Below are positions 21,485 to 32,440 of a DNA stretch of 64,000 nucleotides, piece by piece. Every line of letters starts with the position of its first letter. Positions within the stretch are counted from its first letter, which is position 1. Source of the stretch: Ophioderma brevispina (taxonomy: Eukaryota; Echinodermata; Ophiuroidea; Amphilepidida; Ophiodermatidae); assembly GCA_023653785.1 (NCBI GenBank), contig JAMKCH010022324.1, forward strand, positions 1-64,000, written 5' to 3'. The notes below the pieces were generated by a model. The model was not told the DNA's origin. It saw only the letters and a list, made by a program, of their open reading frames with translations, and ran no database searches. The position numbers and the translations under genes are program-made.

Positions 21485-22380
21485 TACCGTAAACCCACTC
21501 GGGTATAAGCCACCTTCGGGTTTTAGCCCCCCCCAATTTTGAAAGGAAAAATACAGGACTAGCATACATGGGGTATAAGCCCAGGTGGTAATTTTTTAGC
21601 ATTCATAAATGTAAAGCGCTTTGATACATTGTGAAAGGGGCACTATATACAATGTCGAATTTATTTATTTATTCAGGAGTTATGACGTCGCGTGGATTGT
21701 CAGGTCAGCAAGACCCTTTCAACACAAACAAACGAGCCTTGTAGGCACAAAAAATGATCTAAATGTTTTATTTAAGAAACTGTTTGAATGATTTTAATGG
21801 ATTGCTTCAAGAATTGGTATGCCAAAACAACAATTACAATCATTTAAAAATACATTAATCTTGGCACTATGTACTGTACCGGATGCCACTCACTTTCAGA
21901 TCAAAACTAGCTATACCTACCAGGGGCCGTACTCAGGATTTTTTACGGGGGATGCGGGTCTTTGAAAAAAGGGGACTTTTTTGGAAAAAAATGGACCTAA
22001 CCCCCCCCCTATAAAATGGTCCTTTTTGGATGTTTTGAACATTTGATCCCCAAAAAGTGGACTTTAATCATATTTCCCTCTAAATTTTGGACCTTTTATC
22101 AAAAAAATTGGCAAGAACGTGGACCCTTTTTCCCTTTTGTGGAATGTGGGGGGTTTTGTGCGACGCAACAACCCCACCCCCCCCCCCCCCCCCCGCGTAC
22201 GGCACTGATAACTATACTGTATAGCTTCCAGGTTACTACTGCTGGCTCTTGAAATGATAGTAGTGCAATTTGTACCTGATATTGCTCCCAAGTTCTAGCC
22301 CCCTACTTGGGTATAAGTATTTGAAGGAAAATCTTCCTTTTTGGGGGTGGGGCGGGCTTATACCCAAGTGCTTACCAGTA
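21485..22380. mobile_element. Terminal-inverted-repeat element with GTATAAGCC ends
   Basis: The left end TACCGTAAACCCACTCGGGT then ATAAGCC is an imperfect inverse of the right end GGCTTATACCC then AAGTGCTTACCAGTA. GGGTATAAGC recurs inside both ends, so the terminal repeats are about 60-80 bp. It is interrupted by the element at 21921-22206. Non-coding; superfamily not assigned. Confidence 0.7.
21921..22206. mobile_element. Nested MITE, CAGGGGCCGTAC ends
   Basis: CAGGGGCCGTAC at the left and GTACGGCACTG at the right are imperfect inverses; a long C run (about 22178-22194) precedes the right end and a G-rich stretch follows the left. It lies wholly inside the element at 21485-22380, so it inserted later. 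Non-coding. Confidence 0.65.
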
Positions 22381-22430
22381 ATTAGCTAATCAGAGAAATG
22401 GTAGGAAAATCTGGAGGTAACAGATATAGG

Positions 22431-25384
22431 TTTTGGCTTAGAAGTATGAATAAGGAGAGAGGCTGGGTGATAGATCAATATGTTCATTCAAACTTTATTT
22501 CCAATAACTCACACCAGTATGAAAAAAAACAGTTATATGGAGGCGGTCGAGCAAAAGTAATAGGGCCCCAAAAAACCACTCACCCCCCTTGGAATACATT
22601 AACACGACAGAAACAGAAAAAGGCATAATATCAAGAAAAGCAAAGAAAGTGGTACACTTGTAACAATTGTTAAACATTTCTTGGTAGACTAAATCATGTC
22701 AATACATGGTCACTGTAGGTCTGGCGGACTCTTTTGCATGCATTGTAGTTAAGGTCCCTACAAAGAACCAGGGAACCATTGTGTGGACATCAAGGTCAGT
22801 AATTAGAAATACACCACATGTGCTTATGTGAGGCGGAGTGTTTATGTTGGTCAGAGTGACCCTTCCAATCTGAAGTTCTTTCACATTAGCAATGGCCCTA
22901 GTAATTTTAAACTAGGTATAGGTAGTGCAATAAACAGGAGTTGTCACCATGGAGACTTGTTACCTCCCCTTAAATTTAGGGAAAAGTTTTTTATGAAACT
23001 AAAAAATTATTCTTGTTTTTCCTTTGAATGGCCACTTCATCATTTTATTTGAACTATTGGGTATGTGCTACATTTGTGTGTGTGTGTTTGCATGTGTGGA
23101 TTGTGTGTGTGAATGGAAATTAAATTTACTGGTAAAAAATGTGGTACATAAAAATTAAAAATGTTTCAAATATGTGGGATGACAGCAAACAATTAAAATG
23201 TACATGTTGGGGGGGGGGGAGTGCTCACATTGGGAGGAAGTATGGTATGTACACATTTTAGTCCTCTTTTCAGGCTCTTTAAGTTCCAGTGAACCCCCAT
23301 TTTAGACCATTTTTTCAGAGACCCTACTTTCAGGTCCAAAGCCCCATTTACGAATCTCTTGAAAACCTTCAGAAAAGTAGCTGGGACTTAGGGAGATGTG
23401 CAGGCTTATTTTCTTAAATTTATGAACAACCAAGGTTCGGGAGACCCCATTTTTGGGCCTCAAATCAGTCCCCCCGGTACAGGTGTATTAGGAACGCCGA
23501 AATGCCCAAAAATAAAAAAAAAGACCCAAAATTGCAGGAGATCCTGTAATGACCAAAATTTATAAGTACTTGGTTGAAGGTCAGTGATATACTGGGTGAC
23601 GGTGGGAAGTTTTCCTATTAAAGGGGCGTGTCCGAGTCGTCTTTGGGACCCCTGATTTACCAGGAAGTAGTATCGATTTTGATATCAGATGAAATTGTTG
23701 CGTTATTTTTTTCATTGTCGTCTTGAAAATTGAGGGCCCCTCGGGAATCCCTGTCATCCCAAGATTAAAACAAAAACCACCGTTTTTAGTGGTTAACCAT
23801 TTATAGCACAGTATTGAATAGGGCTTGTGCAAATGCATATTGCGTCTTTTTCTACCATCAACACAGCAAGTTTGTTTCCCCCGGTATTGATGGGGTTGTT
23901 ATGTGCAAGTGCCAGGGGCTCTCATATAAGTCGAGAACAACAATACACCTAAATGGAAAACCACCTTTAAATGGTTGATTGGTGGTGAGTTGGTGGGTGA
24001 CAGGAAGGGGAATGTATATGTAAAATGCAATCAGGGTTTAATAACTCTGGACATTCTGACCATATATAAGGTCAACAGAGGATGTATTTTTACTTCTACA
24101 ATTCTGGAAATTGGGGGAAGATTGTCAAATGAAAGAAAATTCATTTTTTCTTCAAAGTTGTAATAAAGTGAGAAAACCGCAGTTTAAGTGTATGTAAATA
24201 ATTTTGTTACTAATCTCCTGGCCTGGGCCAGACACAAGCCATTTCTAATCTCAATGTATCTATATTTTAATGTTTATTTTTTTTTTTTATCATGATTACC
24301 CACCTATCTAAGCAAAAAAAATTAGGGTGGATTTTTAACCTCTATTAGTTAGTCTTGTAGCGTTTTGATGCCCCGGGTTGGATTGCATACTGAAAGACAT
24401 GGTTGACAAGGACAAAGTAAGTATTCAAGGTGTGGTGGAGGTTGCTGGTGATGGGGGGGGGTGGTTAGCAGGTAATTGCTGAATACAGGATCCATTGGGT
24501 TAGGTGCTGGGTGGTGGAGCCAGGGTTGATGGAATAGTGGCGTCCGAAGGGGATTCAGGTTGTGCCAGTGTAGGCCAATGCATTTTTTTAATTGAGCATT
24601 TTTACTGTATTTTGTTGTTTTTTTTTATTTACTGAGGAGCTTTGCATTTTATAAGACAAAAACAGATGATAGAAGTTTCAATTATAAGATATTAAGTGAT
24701 CCAAAATCACTGTCAGTAGTGCCAGTAGTAGGGCACATGCATTTAATTTGGAGACTATTTTAAGGATTTGGTGCTGTCTTTTATTTATGAGAGAGTTTGC
24801 ATTTTAAGACAAAAAAAGATGATAGAAGTGTCAATTCTTTTTTCCAGTGTGTGAAAAAAAATAAAAAAAATCAATATTTTTGTTTTATAAACTAATAATT
24901 GGGACCAGCAAGTATGCTGTGCAAAAACGTCCCTTGACTTGCCATGTAGCAAATTGAGCAGTTTGGCAGCCCTTTTCAATTAAATTTTTTTTTAAATTAA
25001 AAAATAAAAGTGCATTTTCACCATTTAGGTTTTTGGAATACCTACTGGAAACAAACTGCTTTTTTGTTTGGCCTTACAATGATTTCAATTCCTGGTATAG
25101 GCCTATTCCCAAACATCCTTTCGGAAAAAATGACTATACCGACGATCACCGCAAAAAAGGTGGTAATAGCGATTTCCTGTTAGATCGAGGGGCAAATTTC
25201 CCCTAAAAACAAAACGTGTCCGTCCGTTGATTTTGAAATAGAAAAGTGGAAAAAAATCAGTTAAGGGACACTTTAGGATATGGGAAATATTGTCACTTAA
25301 TTGGTTGTTTCACATATGGCACATCTTCAACACTCTGCCCACACCTTGGAGTAAGGCCAAGCATCCTTGATGCGCTCGTTTTTG
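22431..25384. mobile_element. Helentron-like non-autonomous element, copy 1
   Basis: Collinear with 54329-56700 over its whole length, for example 'tgggtgatagatcaatatg', 'accactcacccccttgg', 'acatcaaggtcagtaa' and 'ctggcctgggccagacacaa'. Left end GGCTTAGAAGTA; right end GTAAGGCCAAGCATCCTTGA then TGCGCTCGTTTTT, containing an imperfect GCATC/GATGC hairpin before a T-rich tail. The subterminal inverted motif (GGCTTA against TAAGGCC) sits inside the 3' hairpin rather than at the tip. That asymmetry and the hairpin are features of Helentron/Helitron2 elements. It is longer than copy 2 partly because a TTAA MITE inserted at 23618-23970. No Rep/helicase frame. Confidence 0.5.
23618..23970. mobile_element. 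TTAA MITE family 2 nested in copy 1
   Basis: Flanked by TTAA on both sides (23618-23621 and 23967-23970), with ends TTAAAGGGGCGTG and CCACCTTTAA. The paralogous sequence at about 55550-55560 lacks it, which gives a pre-insertion site. The interior matches 27038-27398 ('gtctttgggacc', 'cagcaagtttgtttccc', 'gctctcatat'). Confidence 0.78.
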
Positions 25385-26134
25385 TTTGGATTACTCAGAG
25401 GTTATATTGTGCAAAATGAGCCAATTAGAGATACTGGAGCAAGTGGTAGACCTGAGGGGGGTTAACCATAAAAATATTGGTTCAAGAACTTGGTGTAATT
25501 TTGTATTGCCTATATACTGTTGATCACAATTGCATTGCTACTGCTAAGTGTATATGTTTTTTAAGCTCACAAGAGGAAGTGGCACAGTTTGGGACCAGCT
25601 CGCAAGGTATTATGGGTATTATTGTGATGTAGTCAAAGGTCAATTTGTTCACAAGCCTTCACAGATTAGAACGTAAAATGGTTCTAGAATTATTACTGAA
25701 CATTGAAAGGGAAGAGTTTCCCAGTACCCCCCCTTTAAAATTCTGCAGGAAAAAAATTATATTTATTTATGGCCTACACTAACACAACTTCTAACCCTAA
25801 GGGCCACAAAATAAAAACTAATTTGTTACATGTACACTTTCAAGGGGGTTAAATATGGAAACTCAGCCTTGCAGGAGTATTCGCATGTAATCTTTTCAGC
25901 ATTGACTCACATAACAGATCCATTTAGGCAAAAGGTCAGGAATTACATACTTTGCAACTAACTGTTTTGGAAGTCATAATTTTGACAAAAACCAATATAA
26001 AAATTCTAATTGGCAGAGTGACAACGGTTTGCCCAATTTGGATTGTGTATGCTGGTAGCAACTCTCAGGCAAATTTTTAGAATTTTACTTGCTGGCAAAC
26101 ACGATTTTTAGTTTAGTTATTCAAGTATCTATGT
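25385..26134. other. Intergenic, nothing recognised
   Basis: Sequence between the Helentron-like element and the tandem pair around the SINE; no feature recognised. Confidence 0.4.
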
Positions 26135-26770
26135 GAGATTGGAATAGAGGGAGGGTCTAACTGCAAATCAAACCTTAAGACCCTTTGTCAGAATTTCCAG
26201 GGCACGGCCACATGTGGTCCCGTGGATTGAGCGCTCGTCCCGCAATCCAACGGTAGTGGGTTCGAGTCACACTGCGGCCAACGTGTTGTGCCCTTGAGTA
26301 GGGCACTTTACCTTAATTAATCCTTAAACCCATGTGATAATGGGTACCAGCATTATTCAATGCTGGGAAAGTAACAGAATCGCTGTGCGGGGGGGAGGAG
26401 TGGCGAAAGTGGCGAACCCCCCCACAGCAAACATAATACGGAGAGTCTGGCCCAAACGTAGGAAAGAGAGAGGGCACTCGCGCACGAGCTGCTCGGGCAC
26501 GAGACTTTATTACTGTACTGACAGAATTTCCACCATGGATTGTTCGGATTTTTTTACAAGGGTGGTGCTCGGCATACCATAACTTTATATCAGTTGCCAA
26601 AAATTGTGTTGCCACTTCTTAAGAATGTTAAAAAAAATAGTACAGATGACGATGTGAGATTGGGCAATAGAGGGAGTGGTCTAAACATGCAAATCATGAC
26701 CTTTAAGGCCTTTATGTCAGAATTTCCGCCATGGGATTGTTCGGATTTTTTACAAGGGTGGTTGCTCTGG
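26135..26770. repeat. Tandem pair, first unit split by a SINE
   Basis: Text beginning 'gattggaatagagggag' at 26135 and running through 'cagaatttcca', 'ccatggattgttcgga' and 'acaagggtgg' recurs at about 26653-26765. The unit is roughly 185 bases without the SINE. The second unit serves as the SINE-free version of the first. Confidence 0.65.
26200..26521 (+). mobile_element. tRNA-derived SINE with target duplication
   Basis: The first 80 bases resemble a tRNA: an A-box-like GTGGATTGAGCGCTC near 26220 and a B-box GGTTCGAGTCA at 26260-26270, the signals for RNA polymerase III. A central part follows (gtgttgtgcccttgagta, gggcactttacc, 'aatgggtaccagc') of a type widely shared among SINEs of marine animals. 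CAGAATTTCCA flanks it on both sides (26189-26199 and 26522-26532) as the target duplication. It would be mobilised in trans by a LINE. The 3' part (26390-26521) is GC-rich and ends without a clear poly-A tail. Confidence 0.82.
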
Positions 26771-27037
26771 CAACATTAACTTTATATCAGTTTCCAAATT
26801 GTGTTTGTCAACTTGCTTAAGAATGTTTTAAAAAAAATAGATGCCATTCACCTATGGTCAAGCAGCAGGAACTAAATATTTTAAGACGTGTTACAAACTT
26901 AGTGTCTGAACAGTTTGATAATAATGATAAAGCTATTTTTTTTCTAATTGTGAAATTGGTCTCTGAAGGTGGACTGGTTTCTATGTATGACATACACCAA
27001 TTTTCATCAATAAGACCTATTTACATATAAAATATTC

Positions 27038-27398
27038 TTAAAGGTGCTGTACGATCGTCTTTGGGACCCCCTGATTTATCCAGAAGTATCAATTTATATC
27101 AGATGAACTAGGCCGTAGTTTTTCTCATTGTCTTTCTGGAAATGTCAGCTTCAAATCCATATCTGTTCCAAGATAATGATAAAAAACCGTCGCTTTAATG
27201 GTTAACCATTATTTTTTTTTTTTTTTTTTTTACAGTGTATTGAATAGGGATTTGCACTATGCATTATCGCCATACAGCATCAAAACCGCAAGTTTGTTTC
27301 CCACAATACAAGGCGGTTTGTATTACCCAAGCATTAAAGCTCTCATATCAAGTAGAGGAGACAATGTAGACAACAAAATTGGAACAAGCACCTTTCAA
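27038..27398. mobile_element. TTAA MITE family 2, second copy
   Basis: It starts TTAAAGGTGCTGTACGATCG and ends CACCTTTCAA (TTAA-like). The interior matches 23618-23970. It contains a T run of about 20 at 27212-27231. Confidence 0.65.
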
Positions 27399-27461
27399 TT
27401 CACATTGATTTAAACGAATGGCTGGTTATCGGCTTCTTGTGCTGCTTTTGAACTGACAAAA

Positions 27462-27576
27462 ATGCATCAAACAGCAAGTTTGTTTCCCAAATTTAGGCGG
27501 CTTAGTGTACACAAGCATCAGGCTCTTTTTCCAAATAAGAACATGATAGATTAAAAAATAGAACAAACACCTTTAA
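27462..27576. mobile_element. TTAA MITE family 2, 3' fragment
   Basis: 'atgcatcaaacagcaagttt', 'gtttccca' and 'acacctttaa' repeat the right third of the adjacent copy, ending at a TTAA (27573-27576). Either a partial tandem duplication or a truncated second insertion. Confidence 0.55.
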
Positions 27577-28590
27577 ACTAACATTGACTGAACCAAAAAT
27601 ATATGGGTAGTGTAGTATTTTGCGGCGAGAGTTCCATATGTACCCTCTAGAAGGTACATGTAACAAATTCTTTTATTTTTGACCTTAGGTTTGGGTATTT
27701 GTTGTGTAGGGCCATTAAATTAAAAATAATTTGTTGCCTGTACAATTTAAAGGGGGTACATACGGACTCTTTCAGTATTGTGAGTGTTGGTTCTGTTTTG
27801 TGTAAGTTTGTTTTATCTGTACATATGATGTGAGGATACGAATCCCAAAAATACAATATAGATTTTAGAAACAGCGACCATTTGTGTTACATTTATTATC
27901 CATTCTGACCACCTGTGAAGTTTAACCATTCATTGTGTACGCTTACACCATTTCTAAGGTGGTTGTGAAACCAAGAAATATAACATCTTGTTGTAACCTA
28001 TTTTGATTCCAAGCACTTATCAAATACACATTCAAAAGTAACATTCTATGTGAATCAGGTTTGAGGTTACATTTTACTTAAATGACACAGGTTAACTAAG
28101 TTGTTTTAATTATTGAATATCATGTTAAATGTAAAAGAAATGTATGTGGGGAAATTTTATGTAGTGTTGATGAAATAAAGTTGTTTGGTATCGCTTTAAA
28201 TTTGGTGTTTATCGTGTCCGTTCATTGTATTGACAAGAGGCATGTTTTCACGATAGAGGGTCCCAAATCTCACGGTAGTTGTTCCAACTGTAAACAAGTG
28301 TGCTCGGACCTAGGTCTGAGTCCACATAGAAGTGGCTCGGCCCACATGATTGCGCGTTCTCACGCCGCGAAATAGTACTCCCATCTGCCAAAACGCCGAT
28401 TGTAGTATCGGGACCACTTGCCCAGATGTTGTTCCTTACATTCCGTCCATGATAGTTTATTTTCAAAAAAAAATTGATTATGCGCTGTTCCTCCTTGATA
28501 CTTGAATGGAAACAAATAGGATTCTCTGATGAAAATGTTGATGTCGGATCAAGAAACATTGTCCGACTAGGCTATCATTGCATCTATTAA
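27577..28590. other. Intergenic, GC-richer toward the right
   Basis: A/T-rich to about 28200. The stretch 28240-28590 is CpG-richer and precedes the promoter-like cluster at 28599. Short frames have no recognised motif. Confidence 0.4.
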
Positions 28591-28598
28591 TTAATCGG

Positions 28599-28645
28599 CG
28601 CATGCGCGTGACCGTATCCATTTCAGTCTTCTAAACCCCCGGAAG
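28599..28645 (+). promoter_or_regulatory. NRF1 plus ETS motif cluster
   Basis: GCGCATGCGCG at 28599-28609 matches the palindromic NRF1 site, and CCCCGGAAGT about 30 bases later matches the ETS core. The pair is typical of CpG-type housekeeping promoters. A plausible start codon in good composition follows at 28683. Confidence 0.45.
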
Positions 28646-28682
28646 TCTATGACTAGTATGTAAGTCTAATTGTTTATGTGTT

Positions 28683-28741
28683 ATGGATGTCCGTCAGCCT
28701 GCTGTTTTCACCGCTGCTCGTATCGCCAACAAATTCCTCAA
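28683..28741 (+). CDS. Possible first exon downstream of the promoter cluster
   Basis: ATG at 28683, about 75 bases after the NRF1-like site, opens a frame reading MDVRQPAVFTAARIANKFL before an A-GTATTC donor candidate. Codon choice (GTC, CGT, GCC, CTC) is GC-richer than the surroundings. I do not recognise the protein and found no second exon before the DIRS-like element at 29548. It could be a gene whose first intron holds the repeats downstream, or chance. Confidence 0.3.
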
Positions 28742-29261
28742 GTATTCATGTTTTAACTTAATGAGATATGATACAAAATAGAGAAAACTAATTAAGGAAA
28801 GAAATGTGTAGATGTTTCATGGTAATTTGTGAATTCATGTAGAAAAAATACGGATTTTGTTTTGCGATTTTTAATTTTTGTCCTTGCTTCCTGGTTTCGC
28901 GGTGATATGCGAGCGGGCCCAATGTTACGATTTTGTTACAACGCGTTACCAATGTGAATTTGGTACCACGTCCTAGTAACGAGACTACCTACCTGAGGTG
29001 GGCTCTCAGACCCGATCTCGGATGTAGGTCCGAGAGTACACTTAAAACGCGTTCCCATAGGCAAGGATGTGGGCTCGATGTAGCATCGAGTACCAAGTCC
29101 TGGTACCAAACATCATAGTGGGACCGCGCCCTTCCTACTGATGTACATAAAAAATATGCAATTTCAAGTATTGGTGTAATTTTTGGGGCATTTACCTGTT
29201 TTTTTATTCGAAAGTTGTATGGCAATACACACTACAAAAGGTAAATTTGGTTCATTAATAT
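28742..29261. other. Unassigned, possible first intron
   Basis: It contains a GC-richer patch (28900-29115) with an imperfect inverted pair 'ttggtaccacgtcc' and 'accaagtcctggtacc'. No gene recognised. Confidence 0.35.
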
Positions 29262-29530
29262 ATAAAGGGTGCAACAAGAGATGTCCCTTTAAAAAAAATG
29301 GAAAGGATGATTTTTGCCCTGATGTAAAGCCTTTCCACAAAAATAAACCCCCTCTGAAAGGATTAAGCTGAGACTGTTTCTTTGGTACAAAAATTGTGAA
29401 ATTCTAATTTAGTTATAGGAGCAAATACCAAAATTCAGCCTATGTTTTATATTGAAAATATAATATAAGCATAATCAGAATGCTTTTTTCTTCTTTAAAG
29501 ATAGGTAATCAAATCACAAGGTAAGAATCC
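29262..29530. mobile_element. TTAA MITE family 3, truncated inverted copy
   Basis: It starts TATAAAGGGTGCAACAAGAG and continues as the reverse complement of 8914-9252 ('ctgaaaggattaagctgag', 'tttggtacaaaa', 'attcagcctat'). The opposite terminus is not found before the DIRS-like element begins at about 29548. Confidence 0.6.
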
Positions 29531-29547
29531 CATTCCCGGGGGGGGGG

Positions 29548-29712
29548 GGGGGGGGTCATATCACCATAATCTCCGTATTACTTACCATTCAAGCCTGACT
29601 TAGCCTTTCATTTTCTACACCAATTTAGGCAAATCCCTATGATACCCATGTAAAATTTGGCAACCCCTGAGTGCGGACAACGTCGGGGCCAAATGTATAG
29701 CAAGATCACTTC
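29548..29712. repeat. DIRS-like inverted terminal repeat, 3' side
   Basis: The reverse complement matches 36022-36170 through 'ttgctat', 'ttggccccgacg', 'gtccgcactcagggg', 'ttgccaa', 'gtagaaaat' and 'aggcttgaatgg'. It starts after a long G run at 29539-29555. Confidence 0.82.
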
Positions 29713-29825
29713 GGATCATTTGTGGTATTGCTCTTTCCACCCGGTTGACTCCACGGGCGGGGGAGCGAGCGAACCACCGTGAGCACCGTCTGGGCGGCGC
29801 GCGGCCCCGGACAGGGGGGAGCGTC

Positions 29826-29945
29826 AGGCTTGAATGGTTAAGTATATGGAGATTATGGTAATATGACTCTCCCCCCCCCCCCCCCCAACGGGGGAGGGGG
29901 GAATCGCCCTACATCCCTAGTACTTCACATTCAAGCCTGGACTTA
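29826..29945. repeat. DIRS-like internal complementary region
   Basis: 'tcaggcttgaatggttaagt' plus 'atatggagattatgg' here is the inverse of the outer end of the neighbouring terminal repeat (29550-29597). After a C run and a G run it carries 'tacttcacattcaagcctgg' in the opposite sense. So both outer ends are represented, joined through a C/G tract, as expected of a DIRS internal complementary region. Confidence 0.7.
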
Positions 29946-30059
29946 ATGCCACAGATTGCAAACTGGTAGACGTCACCCCGATATCCGAGTGCAGAGGCCA
30001 TAAGGCAAGCGGACCTATGGTGATATGGTCTCGCCGGAGAAGGTTGAACAAACAATATA

Positions 30060-31075
30060 TACCAGATGCACTTACCGACTTAGGGGCCTTAAAGTGCTAG
30101 GAGCTGTGGCGACGGAAGATGTGTGGAGGTTTGCTGGGATGACGAGGAAGCTGATGATCCGTAGCTGCCGTCAAAACCGCTGCGTTACTAGGATCATCCG
30201 GAGATGAACTGTTGGATGTGAAGAAACAAGCCCATCCCCATGGCCTCCATGATATTATTGAATCGAAGCTCCCGGTAGAAGGCCCACGCAGCCGCCTGAG
30301 ATCTTACGGCCGTGAGCTCCTATGTGCGTCCCTGCAAGACGAACCTCCGTACTAACTAGGCCCTCCTTTATGGGGGGGGGGGACTGCCACGATCCATCGG
30401 GCTAATGTCGTCTTGGAGGCGGGAGAGACGGCTTATGAGTTGTGAGGAAGAGTTTGTCGTGAGCACCATATAGGTTGAGTCTCGCTGAGGTTTAAAACTC
30501 AAGGGCTCTAACTGGACATCAGGGTCATTCATCGCTGGAACCTGAAGATTGTCGGAGATATGGGAGGATGATCGGGCTATGGAGTGAGCTGGAGAGAGAT
30601 GAATTCTTGGCGCAGCCTTGATCGGGAAGAAGGCGAGCGGAGTTCCCTGTGAAGGTGAGTTGATTCTCTGCCTATAGGCAATCAAGGGTTCCGTACTCTT
30701 CTCTGCTGATGCTGCGGCGAAAAGGAAGAGAGTCTCTTGGTGGTGGCGCTAAGGATGCCTGGAGAAGAGGCTCCCAAGGAGGATGTTTAGAGATGTGGAG
30801 GACTGAAGGCAGGTCCCAAGCTGGCACTAGAGAGCGATCGGGCGGCCGTTGATGCAGCATCCCTTGATGCAATCATGAAGCGCTGGCGAGCTAGACACGG
30901 TGATGCTCCGGTGATTCCTCCGCCCAATCCCAGATGGATGGGTGGCTGAGAGAGTGCTCGGAGGATCCATTGGCGGATTCCTGCACCCGTACCGGTGCTT
31001 GACAAGTCTGGAATTATAAATCCTCCTTGTTGTAGGTCTCCTTCCCTCTACAGTCAGATTGGCGGCTTGGGTGAT
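30060..31075 (-). CDS. DIRS-like tyrosine recombinase, broken frames
   Basis: The N-terminal part reads EGRRPTTRRIYNSRL near 31055-31010, the start of the DNA-binding domain of DIRS-type recombinases. Further on PPDRSLVPAWDLPSVLHISK then PPWEPLLQASL (30848-30750) is a signature block of this family. The C-terminal part keeps a AHGRKIS-like block (about 30325), the counterpart of the catalytic HxxR box, a WAF-like helix and NNIMEAMG (about 30260). The last tyrosine is not certain because the frame shifts several times. The enzyme would integrate the circular DNA copy without a target duplication. It is followed directly by the internal complementary region. Confidence 0.78.
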
Positions 31076-31097
31076 TACCGCTGGAGAAAGTGGTATC

Positions 31098-31180
31098 AAT
31101 GGAGTATTCCAGTGAACGGTAAGGCCCGCCTAATAACGGTTAGTGCGGGCCCCCGATGACGGTGAGGGCGGGGGACCAAT
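31098..31180 (-). repeat. Nested-hairpin repeat, copy 1
   Basis: It reads 'agtattccagtgaacggtaa', 'ggcccgcctaataacgg', 'ttagtgcgggccccc'. GGCCC pairs with GGGCC around an inner ACGG/CCGT-type stem. It separates the RNase H end from the recombinase start. Related copies are at 33812, 33886 and 35366. Confidence 0.6.
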
Positions 31181-31900
31181 ATTCCGGTGGTGGAGTCTTG
31201 GTCACGAGCAGATGTCGGGAGCTGGGCGTGAGGCGGCTTGCGAACAGGTTCACGTGGGAGTGATCCAGCCGTAGGAGCCACATTCTGCATATTGGGAACG
31301 AGGTGCCACTCCACTGACGACCCCCGGACTCTAGAAGGTCCTGTCTTCATGGCTGTCTTCTCGACAGGGTATTCGGGCAGGGTGTGTCTTTCCCCGGGAA
31401 GAGGATGGCGTAGTGTGGTCTGATGACGGAGACACCACCCCAGGATTGTCTGTAGGCGAATGATGCGACTCCCGGATCCCCTGACTGTTAAGTAGGAGAT
31501 GAACGGAATGTTGTCGCCACTGGCTAGACGTGCGTGACCTCCCTTGACCAGATGGAGAGAGAGTCAGCCCGGCCGCCAGATAAACAGCCCACAGCTCAAA
31601 ACGTGATAAATTGTGATGCTTGGTCAATCCTTGTCCAAGTCCCGATGGCGAGTGTATCCTACGGGGTTCCCAACCGCTCTAGGGAAGGAAAAGATGGTCC
31701 TTGATGTAGTAGTTTTTCCCGGCGGAGATTATCCGACAGATGCCACCACGCTATTGCTCTTCTGGCGTGTGGGACGTCCGGAGTTCCTGAAGCTCCGGTC
31801 TCGGCGAATGTTGAACCGCGTTCGACGAGCAGAAGCAGCTAGCTACTGTAGTTCAATTGAGTTTCAGAGGATCCCGGCGCCTGCGTCGTAGATCGATGCG
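31181..31900 (-). CDS. DIRS-like RNase H and downstream domain, broken frames
   Basis: On the - strand RFELWAVYLA (about 31600) matches the ELxAVxLA helix of retroelement RNase H. It is followed by a GGHAR/SGDN-type block and CLRHQTTLRHPLPGERHTLP (about 31430-31370), a DIRS version of the 'H.PG..N..AD.LSR' end. Then SVEWHLVPN and HVNLFASRL match the 'EWxL....F......vDLFAsR' segment that follows RNase H in DIRS polyproteins. Several one-base shifts interrupt it. Confidence 0.75.
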
Positions 31901-31929
31901 CTCGGCGGTATCGGAACGCTATTCTCGCG

Positions 31930-32440
31930 AAGATCAGCGTTGCCCCTTAAAAAGTAGATGCTCCGCGAAGGAGTGGTGAAGTTGATCCTGGAAGGCGCTG
32001 CCAGGAGCCATTCGTCCAGGTAGGCGAAGGCGAATGGCTCTCCGCCCGAGGAACTCTGCTACAATCTTCACTATCCTGGTGAATGTGCGGAACACTGTCG
32101 TTAATCCGAAAGGGAGGCCCACTGGAGTGTGAACGATGCAGGAGTTTTAGAGTATAGGAAAACCGAGCACTTCCTGTGTGACGGATGTATCGGAGAGTGG
32201 AAGTAAGCATGCTTTAAGTCAAGATTGGATGCTCCCCCGGCTCCGATGAGTCACTTGAGAACTGCTGATAGGCTCCTTATGAAGCAGCTGCCTTCTGAAG
32301 CAGCGCTTTCTGATGCAGCTGCTCGACCTCTTGGAGAAAGGCTGACGTCGTTTACGTACTTGGGGATCACCATCTTCGTGTGCGCAGAACCCTATGAGTT
32401 CAAAGTCACCGTCCTCCAACGAGTATGAAGCTATCCAGCA
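31930..32440 (-). CDS. DIRS-like reverse transcriptase core, broken frames
   Basis: The - strand reads NLDLKHAYFH near 32230-32200, the palm motif with the first catalytic Asp, then PIHPSHRK. It continues with MGLPFGLTT at about 32122-32096 and FTRIVKIVAEFLGRRAIRL. The YLDD-type box should follow; the frame there reads GRMAPGSAFQDQL-like text in a shifted frame, and the YxDD itself is not legible, so a base is probably missing. The domain copies the RNA intermediate in the cytoplasm or nucleus. Confidence 0.8.

Noticed and set aside
26200..26280. A functional tRNA gene
   Set aside because: The A-box and B-box are present, but the cloverleaf is degenerate and the sequence continues into a SINE body bounded by a target duplication.
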